Source: Bacteriovorax sp. Seq25_V
GTDB taxonomy: Bacteria; Bdellovibrionota; Bacteriovoracia; Bacteriovoracales; Bacteriovoracaceae
Direction of reading: 5' to 3'
DNA: 64,000 nucleotides
NCBI RefSeq assembly: GCF_000447795.1
Contig: NZ_AUNI01000011.1
Span: forward strand, 124,001 to 188,000
Under the pieces are notes generated by a model. It did no database searches. It was given only the letters and a program-made list of their open reading frames with translations, and was not told the origin of the DNA. This document shows, in pieces, positions 36,433-45,444 of this stretch (positions are counted from its first letter, which is position 1; each line of letters begins with the position of its first letter). The translations under genes and the position numbers were made by a program.

Positions 36433-38127
36433 ATGATGTTAAGAAAAGCTCTGGGACTTGGTCTCGCTGTAGCAAGTACAATGGCAGTAGCAGGAAGTGC
36501 TGAACATGTACCAGGTGAGTTAATTGTAAAGTTAAAATCAAATGCTAACAAAAGTGCTTTCAATGCACTGGCATCAAATGGAGTGAATGTTCAAAGAACA
36601 ATCGAGACATCTGGTGGAGAGTTATTCGTTGTAAAGTTTGATGAGTCTCAAAAAGGTGGAATTGAGTCAGTTCAAAATATGGTACAAGCAATGGAAGAAG
36701 TTGAGTATGCAGAGCCAAACTTCATTTATAGAATCGTTAAGCCAATCAAAGAAAAAGATCTAATTTCTGAAATTTTAGATATCGAGCCACAAGGTGTTTA
36801 TTATACGCCAGCTGATCCAAAGTTTTCTCAACTATGGGGTCTTAATAACACAGGTTCAAATGCTCCGGCAGGTGACCGTGGTGTAGCAGGTGCTGACGTT
36901 GGTGCAATGAAGGCATGGGAAATTACTCAAGGTTCTAGAGCTGTAAGAGTTGCAGTTATTGATACGGGTATTGATTATAATCACCCAGACTTAGCTGACC
37001 AAATGTGGACAAACGAAGCGGAGTTAAATGGTCAACCAGGTGTTGATGATGATGGCAACGGATATATCGATGATATTCACGGTTATGACTTTGCAAATAA
37101 TGATGGAGACCCAAAAGATGGTCACTCTCACGGTACACACTGTGCGGGAACAATCGGAGCATCTCATAACGCAATTGGTGTTGCTGGTGTAATGAGTGAA
37201 GTTGAATTTGTTGCTGTTAAATTCTTAACTGATGCTGGTTCAGGGACAACTGAAGGCGCGATTAAGTCTATTGATTACGCAACAAAAATGGGTGTTGATA
37301 TTATGTCAAACTCTTGGGGTGGAGGCGGAAGGTCTGAAGCTCTTAAGGAAGCAATCGAAAGAGCAAACGCTGCAGGTATCGTATTTACTGCTGCTGCAGG
37401 TAACTCTTCAACTGATAATGATGCAAGACCACACTACCCATCAAACTATGAAGTTGATAACGTAATTTCTGTTGCGGCAACAACTGCAGCTGATGAGCTA
37501 GCTTCATTTTCTTGTTTTGGTAGAAGAACAGTTCATATTGGAGCTCCAGGACACAAGATCCTTTCTACTGTAAAAAATGGTGGATATGAGTCTTACTCAG
37601 GAACTTCAATGGCCACTCCACACGTAACAGGTGTTGTTGGTCTTTTAATTGCTAATGAAGGTAGATTAAATCCACTAGAAGTTAGGGAGAGAGTAATGAG
37701 AACATCTGATCCAGTTGCAGCTCTTAGAGGTAAAACAATCAACGGTGGTAGAATTAACGCTTTCAATCTTCTTACGAATACAATTCCAGACAGACAAGAA
37801 CCAGATCCATCAAAATGGGAATCAGTATCTGTAGACGTTTGGGAAACTAGTCACCCATATGCAGACAATGCAAACGAAGTTAGAACTTTCAAGGTAGAGG
37901 GTGCAAAATTCATCAGATTAAACGTATCTAAATTTGAACTTGAAGATAGATATGATTACCTAGAAGTAAGAGACGCTCAAGGTAACCTTGTTGAAAAAAT
38001 TAGTGGAAAAGGTGAAAACCACGAAGGTTTCTATGCAGCAGGTGATTCAATCACTGTTACATTTATTTCTGACAGATCAGTTAATAAGTGGGGATTTGAG
38101 ATCTCTGATGTTAGCGTTCAGTACTAA
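36433..38127 (+). CDS. Secreted subtilisin-family serine protease with CUB-like tail
   Basis: The 564-residue preproprotein has a signal peptide ending near VAGSA, an inhibitor-I9-type propeptide (about 25-105), and an S8 catalytic domain. The triad is Asp177 in VIDTGIDYNHPDL, His233 in SHGTHCAG and Ser392 in SGTSMATPHV. Residues of about 455-564 form a CUB-like beta domain with EDRYDYLEVRDAQG. Such enzymes are secreted hydrolases; digestion of prey or environmental protein is inferred. AGGAGG precedes the tandem ATG codons at 36433 and 36436; the second has the better spacing. Confidence 0.93.
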   Translation: MMLRKALGLGLAVASTMAVAGSAEHVPGELIVKLKSNANKSAFNALASNGVNVQRTIETSGGELFVVKFDESQKGGIESVQNMVQAMEEVEYAEPNFIYRIVKPIKEKDLISEILDIEPQGVYYTPADPKFSQLWGLNNTGSNAPAGDRGVAGADVGAMKAWEITQGSRAVRVAVIDTGIDYNHPDLADQMWTNEAELNGQPGVDDDGNGYIDDIHGYDFANNDGDPKDGHSHGTHCAGTIGASHNAIGVAGVMSEVEFVAVKFLTDAGSGTTEGAIKSIDYATKMGVDIMSNSWGGGGRSEALKEAIERANAAGIVFTAAAGNSSTDNDARPHYPSNYEVDNVISVAATTAADELASFSCFGRRTVHIGAPGHKILSTVKNGGYESYSGTSMATPHVTGVVGLLIANEGRLNPLEVRERVMRTSDPVAALRGKTINGGRINAFNLLTNTIPDRQEPDPSKWESVSVDVWETSHPYADNANEVRTFKVEGAKFIRLNVSKFELEDRYDYLEVRDAQGNLVEKISGKGENHEGFYAAGDSITVTFISDRSVNKWGFEISDVSVQY

Positions 38128-38150
38128 TTACAAAGACATGCTTAAATAGG

Positions 38151-38179
38151 AAAAGCCCACTTTATAGTGGGCTTTTTTT
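38151..38179. terminator. Bidirectional terminator between protease and L28 genes
   Basis: AGCCCACT at 38154-38161 and AGTGGGCT at 38166-38173 form a perfect 8-base stem with a 4-base loop. Seven T follow on the plus strand and a shorter T-run on the minus strand, so it can serve both convergent genes. Confidence 0.9.
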
Positions 38180-38212
38180 ATATCTTAATTTCTTTTTAAA
38201 CTTGAGTTTAAA

Positions 38213-38446
38213 TTAGTTCCAAAGGTGCTTATATTTTCTTAAGAACTTTGAAAGAGATCCAACTTTATCAAGTGTTCTAATTGCACTTGTAGAAAGTCTT
38301 AGCTTAATTGTTTGTCCAGTTTCTGGATCAAAAACTCTCTTCGTTTGAAGATTTGGTTTTTGAGTCATTTTAGTTTTATTGTTTGCGTGAGAAACTTTAT
38401 TCCCAACAAGTCTTCTTTTTCCAGTCAAGTCACATACACGGCTCAT
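38213..38446 (-). CDS. rpmB: Ribosomal protein L28
   Basis: The 77-residue product is a standard-length L28, opening MSRVCDLTGKRRLVGNKVSH and containing KPNLQTKRVFDPETG and RLSTSAIRTLDK. The cysteine pair of zinc-binding L28 is not complete (one cysteine only), in line with the zinc-free L31 and L33 in this window. It is transcribed alone toward a shared terminator. Confidence 0.96.
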   Translation of the reverse strand: MSRVCDLTGKRRLVGNKVSHANNKTKMTQKPNLQTKRVFDPETGQTIKLRLSTSAIRTLDKVGSLSKFLRKYKHLWN

Positions 38447-38594
38447 AACTACTTCCTTATATTAATCAATTTATTAGATTTTTTATCTATATAGGTTGAA
38501 GAATATATACAATTGTTAGCAAAAGGGCAAGAGATTTCTTCAATCTTCTGAATTCAGATAGTTACCTTAAATTTCAATAATTTGCATTCTTTTT

Positions 38595-38624
38595 TTGACA
38601 GTATTTTAAAATCAATGCTCTAAT
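38595..38624 (+). promoter_or_regulatory. Sigma70-type promoter
   Basis: A perfect -35 TTGACA at 38595-38600 and a -10 TCTAAT at 38619-38624 are 18 bases apart. The start of the exported-protein gene lies 46 bases downstream. This is the best consensus promoter I found in the window. Confidence 0.7.
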
Positions 38625-38670
38625 AACCAAACTTTTTAGTCAGACAAAATAACTATTTTAAAGGAAGAGC

Positions 38671-41094
38671 ATGAAATTTCTTTTTTCTTTGTTTATCTCA
38701 TTAAATATTTTTGCCGCAGTCGATCCTGCAGAGCTACTACTTTCTTCGTTTAGGTCACAATGCCCAAACGTTGTCTCGTTTTCTTCTTCAGCTACTTTAT
38801 TACTGAATAATTATAAGAGTGTGTTACTTGAGCTCAAAGAGAGAGAGAAGTGTTATGGTTCAACAACTTCACTAACGAGTTTGGCTAATTTTGAAAAATC
38901 ATATACACAGTTTGAATTGTATCGTCAGGCAAAGCTTGAGAAACAAACAAAAGAAAGACTAGTTGCGGATTATACTTTTTATTTAGCTCAGAACCAAATT
39001 AACCTGAGTGCTGAAGATATTGCTTTCTTGAAGGAAGAAATTTTCTCTAACCAGGCCGCAATTGTTGCAATGGATTCTGAAATCGTACGTTTTGAGTCAA
39101 TGGGCCAGGGCTTTGAACAAGGAAGCCAGGCATTTTTAAATTCTTTTAATGAACTTCTCTCGTCTGTTGACGGTTCTAACCAGTGTTTATCTAAGACAGA
39201 TAGCCTTTATGGAACACTACTTGGAAATGGTTTATCAATCGCGAGTCTTTTTACTTCTCCGGCAAGTTCATTATATCTATCGATGTCAGGCTCTGTTGTA
39301 AAATCTGTTTCTAACTATATTAATGATGCAAAATATACCTCTCTTCTAAATGAAGCAGATAGTATTCTTTGGCCAGAGGCTATTCGTTGTGTTTCTGAAG
39401 CAATGACTAAAAATTATTGTGGTGCCCTTCAAACACAGAATCTATTCAATGATTATGTTTCAGATGAAAATGATGAAGACAGAGTTATTTTTGAAGGTGT
39501 GGATCTTTTAAACTACTATATTAAAGGTCTTGATGAATGGCTTATTCAAGTTTTTGCGGGGTCTCCAATCACTTCGCAAGGCGATCTTACAGACAGGGAA
39601 AAGCCGATTCTCCAAGCAGAGCTTCTTGGTCGTATAGTTCGTTATATGCAAGGATATAAGACAATTAAGGATGGTGAGCTAGATACCCTTAATGAGCCAA
39701 ATTTAACATCAAACGCTGTCTATGGATCAATTGTTGGTCTTTCATATATAATGAAGAACCCATCGACTTTAAATCCAACAACCTCTGAAGGTGGTTGTTA
39801 TTCATCAGATTGTCACAGTGATGTACAAAATCCAATTTTTACAGCTCGAACGCAGACCGATTTACTTTTCCAGCTTTATGGATTTAATGAAATTCCAAGT
39901 GAATGTACAGTTGATGGTGTGCAAACAGCATGTCCAAGTCTTAAAACTTATCTGGATCAGAAGGGAATAAAACTTAATCGTCAAAATTGGCAAACAGCAT
40001 ATGCTAATGCTCAAACAATTGTTGCTGCAACACTTGATCAGGTAAATGTTCTTAGAGCAAGAACTGTATCATTTGATCCTGTTGGTTTATTTGTTTTGGC
40101 CAATAGAAACTTCAGCAATAAGCCAAACGCGCTTCAAGGTCTTGACGCTATTTATGATAATGGGCAAAGGGTTATTTCATATCTTAAAGAAATTGCGTGT
40201 GAGGATGAACCAGAGTTTTGTGAGGATAACGCTCCGACATGGATGAATTCATACTCTCTTCAGATTGAAGATGTTCAAGAGACAATCAAACTCACTGAAA
40301 TGGTGATCGGATTGGTTAAAGAGGCTTCAAATCCAAGACCGATTTCTTCAGTGGATCTTCCTGAGAAATGTAATAAATCCCGTGATCAGGATATTTTTAT
40401 TGTTATTGATTCAGCAAGAAAAGAGAAGGCCTTCGTTTTATCGACTTGTATCACTGATATCCTAGAGCTTGCAGAACGTGGCAATGACATTTATTTCTCA
40501 AAAATTCGCAGCATGGTTTCAATGGAACTCGAGGCGAAGCTTAAAAGAGGAGAACTTTCTTCTCGAGTAGAAGATGTTCTGCGGGCGACTCGTGATGACC
40601 TGATTGAAAGATTAACCACAGGTCTTTCGCAGTCTTCAAATGTTTCGATTGGACAGGTTTTAACTGGTCTTGATTCAAGTAAAGATATTACAAGAAAGAC
40701 GATGAGCTCACTTCGTGATGTTTTTGAAAAACAAATTATTAAGTCAGTTAATGATAAGAATAATTCTAGCCGTGTAAAAACTGAACTTTGTTTTAGAGTT
40801 CTTCCACTTGTTGATAGATCAAAGGAGTCGAATAAATTTCTTCATGAAATCTATGACACATGTAAGTCAGAAGTCCTGACAGAAGTGAAGGGAACAAATA
40901 AACTCGTTTGGTCTGATTTTGTAAAGAGAGGGAAGAAATTCTTAAAAGCTTATGAGTATAAGCTTACTAAATCACAAGATGAGATGATTTGTGCTTTAGA
41001 TTACTTCTTTATTGAAAATAAGTTATCTCGAGAAAGAAAGAAGCAGCAACGTCGCCATAGAAAAGAGTTAATTGAAAATGCAAAAATCTATTAG
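38671..41094 (+). CDS. Large exported protein of unknown function
   Basis: The 807-residue protein has a short signal peptide (about 1-16, ending FAA) and no known domain that I recognise. It is mostly helical, with a predicted coiled coil near 70-130 and a Gly/Ser-rich hydrophobic stretch near 185-215 (LLGNGLSIASLFTS). About fifteen cysteines, several close together (CYSSDC, CEDEPEFC), suggest disulfides in the periplasm or outside. The C-terminus is strongly basic. AAGGAAGAG precedes the ATG. A consensus promoter lies upstream, and a membrane-anchored partner gene overlaps its 3' end. Confidence 0.7.
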   Translation: MKFLFSLFISLNIFAAVDPAELLLSSFRSQCPNVVSFSSSATLLLNNYKSVLLELKEREKCYGSTTSLTSLANFEKSYTQFELYRQAKLEKQTKERLVADYTFYLAQNQINLSAEDIAFLKEEIFSNQAAIVAMDSEIVRFESMGQGFEQGSQAFLNSFNELLSSVDGSNQCLSKTDSLYGTLLGNGLSIASLFTSPASSLYLSMSGSVVKSVSNYINDAKYTSLLNEADSILWPEAIRCVSEAMTKNYCGALQTQNLFNDYVSDENDEDRVIFEGVDLLNYYIKGLDEWLIQVFAGSPITSQGDLTDREKPILQAELLGRIVRYMQGYKTIKDGELDTLNEPNLTSNAVYGSIVGLSYIMKNPSTLNPTTSEGGCYSSDCHSDVQNPIFTARTQTDLLFQLYGFNEIPSECTVDGVQTACPSLKTYLDQKGIKLNRQNWQTAYANAQTIVAATLDQVNVLRARTVSFDPVGLFVLANRNFSNKPNALQGLDAIYDNGQRVISYLKEIACEDEPEFCEDNAPTWMNSYSLQIEDVQETIKLTEMVIGLVKEASNPRPISSVDLPEKCNKSRDQDIFIVIDSARKEKAFVLSTCITDILELAERGNDIYFSKIRSMVSMELEAKLKRGELSSRVEDVLRATRDDLIERLTTGLSQSSNVSIGQVLTGLDSSKDITRKTMSSLRDVFEKQIIKSVNDKNNSSRVKTELCFRVLPLVDRSKESNKFLHEIYDTCKSEVLTEVKGTNKLVWSDFVKRGKKFLKAYEYKLTKSQDEMICALDYFFIENKLSRERKKQQRRHRKELIENAKIY

Positions 41095-42001
41095 AAATAT
41101 TGCACTTCTTATTCTTCTCGTCGCGGTAGGGTATTCATTTTATGCTTACTTTCACCGCGAGGTTCGGCCAAACTCACTTCGAAAGTTTTATAAGCAACAA
41201 GATGTTAGCAAGATTATAAAAGTTGAAGTTAATACTGGTGTTGAAGAAAAAAAGACCGATGAAGTGCAGAGGGCCCAGATCAATAATGATAAAGGAATGA
41301 CTGAAGAAAAGGTTGCGGATATTTTAAAGGGGTCATTTGAGTCTTTGAAAAATGCAGATCGTGAATGTAAGAACACTACGGAAAAACTTTTAAAAGATCA
41401 GGACATAATTGATCCACGAGCGGGTCTTTTTAAATCGAACGAAGAAGTTATTTCGGTGCTGTCTGATGTATTAGGCAAAATTACTGGTAGGGCCTCTGTT
41501 TCGAGTGTTATGGCCATGATGATTGATGTTTATTCTGAAGTTGATTCAATTTCTACTGAAACATTTTTTAATAACCTTAATGGACTGATGATTTGTCGTA
41601 AGAATAGACTTCCAATTTTTTTAGATACTGTTGTTGAAGCTTTTGATGAAAAGAGATTTAATGAATCTGAAGTTGAAATTATTAGATCGACTTTAATTAA
41701 AACAAGTGAGCTTGCTTTGCAAACTGATCGCCTCAGCGACAATTTATTATATAGCTTGAATCTTATTCGCGTAGCAGCTTCATTATCAAAAGATTCGAAA
41801 CTTAGGGATGCGTTGTTGTCTGAACTTGATGGTGTTTATGGGAGAATAGCACAGTTTGAAGATAATTTTTATGACTTTGGAAATGATAAGAGTATTCGAA
41901 ACCCAGTCAGCAAGCTTGATGAGTACACTAAAGAGCTAGACTATATTGCTGAAGAGGTAAGCGGAATTACGAAAAAGTACTTTCCTGAATATCAAAATTA
42001 A
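41078..42001 (+). CDS. Membrane-anchored helical protein, partner of upstream exported protein
   Basis: The ATG at 41078 gives 307 residues; a TTG at 41072 is also possible. A single N-terminal transmembrane segment (about 7-25) is followed by a charged linker and helical domain with two separated cysteines (DRECKN, LMICRKN). It overlaps the upstream gene by 17 bases, so translation is probably coupled. The arrangement, exported protein followed by an anchored helical protein, recalls the pairs at 17643-22651. Function unknown. Confidence 0.65.
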   Translation: MQKSIRNIALLILLVAVGYSFYAYFHREVRPNSLRKFYKQQDVSKIIKVEVNTGVEEKKTDEVQRAQINNDKGMTEEKVADILKGSFESLKNADRECKNTTEKLLKDQDIIDPRAGLFKSNEEVISVLSDVLGKITGRASVSSVMAMMIDVYSEVDSISTETFFNNLNGLMICRKNRLPIFLDTVVEAFDEKRFNESEVEIIRSTLIKTSELALQTDRLSDNLLYSLNLIRVAASLSKDSKLRDALLSELDGVYGRIAQFEDNFYDFGNDKSIRNPVSKLDEYTKELDYIAEEVSGITKKYFPEYQN

Positions 42002-42003
42002 AC

Positions 42004-43014
42004 TCAATCTTCCATACACAGATATGTTGTTTTATCAATAGATCCTTGTTTAAGACAGAGGTCTCTTATTTTATACATTATCCACATTCGAATAGGACGA
42101 GGGTATTTAATCTTTCCATCTTGTCCCTTTGTGAGCTCAGAATAAAAGTACTCACTGTTTGGATAATTCATCTTAACTTGATTGAAGACATCCTTCGTAA
42201 ACCGAACAACCCCAATTGAGATATACTCTAACTGGTTAAGAGGGATAACTTCGCTAATGCTTTTGATAAGCACTTCATACTCTTCAATAATTCCCTCTGT
42301 GTAAATAATCGGATCAAGATGAATACCAATTGGATGTCCTAAATTATAGAGTCTTTTTATCGCCAGAAGTCGAGCTTTAAGCCTTGGTGTTTTTAGGTCG
42401 TGATCCTTTATTCGAGAATCAGGCGATAAGGAGAAAGAGGTAATCATATTTGGTATTGGAGTGAGTTTTTCGATTTCCTTCGTGTTTACTGATTTTGTAC
42501 GTAGCTCAACAAAGGCATTGGGGTATTTCACAAAGAGATCATAGTAGTCGCTAAGTTCCTTTGTCACATGGGAAAGCGCAAGTGTGTCAGAGAACTCGCC
42601 AGCATGGAACCAGATTTCTTTGGTCGATTTTTTTTGATGAGCGAGGATTGTCGCTTCGATTTCTGCAACTATGTCTTGATGATTGACGAAGAAAACAAGA
42701 TCTGGCGAATCGAAGTAGCCTTGAAGATAGCAGTAAGTACATTCATAGATACAGTTATAGGCATGAATATAGTAGTAATGTGGGGCACCACTGACTCCAT
42801 AGGCATCAGGGGCCTCTTTTACAAGACTTCCTTTCTTCTTTGCGATAAAAAGATTGAGATTCTCTCTCTTCTCAAGATATGGCTTTTTGTATTTCCCAAA
42901 GTAGTCGGTGTAGTTATCAATTTCGATAACCTCAGCTTTCTTGAAGTAATCTGTAATTCTTCTCGCATAATCATCTTGAATAAGTTCTTTCTCAATGAAT
43001 ATTTTTCCTATCAT
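42004..43014 (-). CDS. SPL-family radical SAM protein
   Basis: The 336-residue protein has the radical-SAM cluster motif C-x3-C-x2-C as CIYECTYCYLQGYF, the layout of spore-photoproduct-lyase-like enzymes. Other matching features are EIWFHAGEFSDTLAL, LRTKSVN and HLDPIIYTEG. True SPL repairs a thymine photoproduct in spores; the homologs in non-sporing bacteria have unknown substrates. It follows the nucleoside-phosphorylase-like gene by 3 bases on the same strand, and the two are an operon. Confidence 0.85.
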   Translation of the reverse strand: MIGKIFIEKELIQDDYARRITDYFKKAEVIEIDNYTDYFGKYKKPYLEKRENLNLFIAKKKGSLVKEAPDAYGVSGAPHYYYIHAYNCIYECTYCYLQGYFDSPDLVFFVNHQDIVAEIEATILAHQKKSTKEIWFHAGEFSDTLALSHVTKELSDYYDLFVKYPNAFVELRTKSVNTKEIEKLTPIPNMITSFSLSPDSRIKDHDLKTPRLKARLLAIKRLYNLGHPIGIHLDPIIYTEGIIEEYEVLIKSISEVIPLNQLEYISIGVVRFTKDVFNQVKMNYPNSEYFYSELTKGQDGKIKYPRPIRMWIMYKIRDLCLKQGSIDKTTYLCMED

Positions 43015-43017
43015 AAG

Positions 43018-44040
43018 CTAAAATTTTCCTTCAAAGATCTCGTTGAGTTTAGCCCAGTTAAATTTTTCGAGGCGATTCATTTTGATTTGAAAGTCTTCTT
43101 TGGAGCTTATTTGTGCTGAAAGGTTAAGGCCTGGTCTCTCAAGGGATTCATCAAACTTGATAACCATATCTTGAGTGTTAATTTCTCTTTTAAGATCTTC
43201 TAATGCTTTATTAATTTTATACTTTAGAGGATAAAGTTTTCTTTTTAGGGAGTCCTCGAGTTCTTTTGCTCGCATCTTAGGGAGTAAGTCCTGGGACTTT
43301 ATCTCTTCGACTTTTATATCTTGAAGTAGAGTATCTTCTGTTAAGTTTGGATACTTGTTTAGAAGTGAATCTATAAGATTTGTGATTGATCTTTTCAAGG
43401 AGACTGTGAAGTAGAAGTTTTTATCTTCAAATACTTTATAATTTGAAGAGAGTAGTTCTTCACTGCTGTCTTTGAAGTGTGTCAGGTAATGATGAAAAAG
43501 CTTATCGCTATAGTCTTCAGCATTCTCTTTGATATATTCACAGATTGCAGCTTCTTTAATATGATCTGAGACAAGTTTGATTGACCTAATCGATCTCCCA
43601 AAATCTTTTGCTACCTTGCAAAGGGCCCATAGCTCACGGTCAACAAGTGGTGCAATATTGTTTAGCTCTCCTGCTTTCGAAGTTGTGAGAACTCTTTCTT
43701 TCGCAGTAATACAATTTGTTGAGCTTTTACTTAGAGATGAGCAGGGAAAGGACTTAAACTCATCCTCACAGTATACATGTGCTACTTCGTGAATCGAACC
43801 TAGCTCTATTGATGGTGTCAGAGCTCCACATATCCCAATATTTATAATTTCTTCCACGCTGGTTAAGAGACCAAGGGCAAAAGATAGTTTGCTCATTGAA
43901 TCGAAAATTCCTTCCCCGACAATCAGTAGAGACTCATTTTCGCCAATATATAGCTCATTCAACCTCGGATGAGATTTTAGTGGTATATTTTTCAGGAAAA
44001 TTTGCGCTTCACCACGATGGGCAAAAACTAGAAGCTTCAT
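43018..44040 (-). CDS. Nucleoside-phosphorylase-like protein with helical C-terminal extension
   Basis: AAGG lies 8 bases before the ATG at 44040, which gives 340 residues starting KLLVFAHRGEAQIFL; an ATG at 44079 lacks an SD. Residues 1-195 match the PNP/MTA-SAH nucleosidase fold: GEGIFDSMSKLSFAL, NIGICGALTP and, later, KLVSDHIKEAA with the conserved Ser-Asp. The last 145 residues are charged and helical and not part of the usual fold. Position links it to the SPL-type radical SAM enzyme, so a damaged or modified nucleoside is a plausible shared substrate (inference). Confidence 0.68.
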   Translation of the reverse strand: MKLLVFAHRGEAQIFLKNIPLKSHPRLNELYIGENESLLIVGEGIFDSMSKLSFALGLLTSVEEIINIGICGALTPSIELGSIHEVAHVYCEDEFKSFPCSSLSKSSTNCITAKERVLTTSKAGELNNIAPLVDRELWALCKVAKDFGRSIRSIKLVSDHIKEAAICEYIKENAEDYSDKLFHHYLTHFKDSSEELLSSNYKVFEDKNFYFTVSLKRSITNLIDSLLNKYPNLTEDTLLQDIKVEEIKSQDLLPKMRAKELEDSLKRKLYPLKYKINKALEDLKREINTQDMVIKFDESLERPGLNLSAQISSKEDFQIKMNRLEKFNWAKLNEIFEGKF

Positions 44041-44122
44041 GGGCGATACCTTAACGATTGCTAATAACTTTGTTATCATCTATATAATTTAATTGATTTT
44101 AAGTCCACTTTTGGAGGTCCCT

Positions 44123-45049
44123 TTGGAAACCCTTTTATCAAAATTCTCAAAAATACCAATAAGTTTTGGCGGAGCGAGTATCTCAGGTGAAGGTGCTGGG
44201 TACGGATTTGGGGATATTTCTGAAAGTGAAGCGATTAAGCTTCTTCACTACGCTCAAGAACGCGGAATTCAAATCTATGATACTGCTCCAATTTATGGCT
44301 TTGGTGAGTCTGAAAAACGAATAGGAAAGGCCTTTAAAAAGAGAAGGGATGAAGTCTTTATTGTGTCAAAATCTGGTGTGACGTGGGCCAAGAATAAGCG
44401 TGTGGATATGAGCAATGACCCGAAGGTGACAGAGTCGATGCTCATTCAATCTCTAAGAGATCTCGATAGTGACTATATTGATCTTTATATGGTTCACTGG
44501 CCAGATGCGAGAGTCGATATTAGAAGACCTATGGAGGTTCTGGCAAAAGCACAGGCTCAAGGAAAGATTAAACATATTGGCCTATGCAATACAAATAAAG
44601 AAGACTTCATATTGGCCAGTGAGGTTGCTAAGATTGAGACTATACAGTCTCAATTAAACTTCTTTGAAAGGGAGAGTGTTGATTCAATACTTCCTATTTG
44701 CAAAGAATTTAGTGCAAGTTTTATGAGTTGGGGGACTCTGGATAAGGGAATTCTTACCGGGCGTGTGACCAGGGATCGTAAGTTTGATCGCGATGATTGT
44801 CGTTCTTGGGCACCTTGGTGGAAGCAGATGGATAAGGAGTCTAAGTTTAAGAAGATGGATATAATCACTCCGATTCTTAGGGAAAAAGAGCATACACCTC
44901 TTGAACTTGCGATAAGTTACAATCTTTCTCTAAAGGAAGTAACGACTGTGCTTTGCGGGGCAAGAAATGCCAATCAGCTTGATGGTCTTCTTGATGCTCT
45001 TGAAAAACGTGTTGATCCAGTGCTGATTGAAGAATTATCAAAAATTTAG
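44123..45049 (+). CDS. Aldo/keto reductase
   Basis: GGAGG at 44113-44117 lies 5 bases before the TTG at 44123, which gives 308 residues. The TIM-barrel family signature is complete: YDTAPIYGFGESE with catalytic Asp and Tyr, VSKSG with the Lys, and MVHWPDAR with the His. It should reduce carbonyl compounds with NADPH; the substrate is not clear. It stands alone, divergent from the nucleoside-phosphorylase-like gene. Confidence 0.9.
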   Translation: METLLSKFSKIPISFGGASISGEGAGYGFGDISESEAIKLLHYAQERGIQIYDTAPIYGFGESEKRIGKAFKKRRDEVFIVSKSGVTWAKNKRVDMSNDPKVTESMLIQSLRDLDSDYIDLYMVHWPDARVDIRRPMEVLAKAQAQGKIKHIGLCNTNKEDFILASEVAKIETIQSQLNFFERESVDSILPICKEFSASFMSWGTLDKGILTGRVTRDRKFDRDDCRSWAPWWKQMDKESKFKKMDIITPILREKEHTPLELAISYNLSLKEVTTVLCGARNANQLDGLLDALEKRVDPVLIEELSKI

Positions 45050-45147
45050 GAATAATTTACTTGGTGATAATTTTATTATTGTTAGAATGTTTACAAGCTT
45101 AAAGCGTGGGTGTATCTAGCCCTCGTCTTTAAATTAAGAGGTAAGAC

Positions 45148-45444
45148 ATGAAGACTATACTTTTATCAATGCTAGTAACACCAATGATCTTTGCAGCTCC
45201 TGCTGTTATACCTGAAGTAAAGAAGATTCAGGTTAGTGGAAAGACTTTTGTAAGTATCAAGAACCCAACATCAAACCTAATTTTTTGTCATGTTAAGACT
45301 AAGTCAGAATCACCGGTTGAAAGAGAAATTGCGAGTGCAAAATATCTTGAACTCTCGGGGTATGAAGTAACGACGGTTGCCTATGAGTCTAATGATGGGC
45401 ACACATTTGTAAGTGATGTGAAGGTTTCTTGTCAAAATAGATAA
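45148..45444 (+). CDS. Small exported protein
   Basis: The 98-residue protein has a signal peptide ending near IFAA and a beta-rich mature part of about 80 residues with two cysteines (IFCHVK, VSCQNR) that could form a disulfide. AAGAGG precedes the ATG. No family recognised. Its stop is directly next to the stop of the convergent gene. Confidence 0.6.
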   Translation: MKTILLSMLVTPMIFAAPAVIPEVKKIQVSGKTFVSIKNPTSNLIFCHVKTKSESPVEREIASAKYLELSGYEVTTVAYESNDGHTFVSDVKVSCQNR

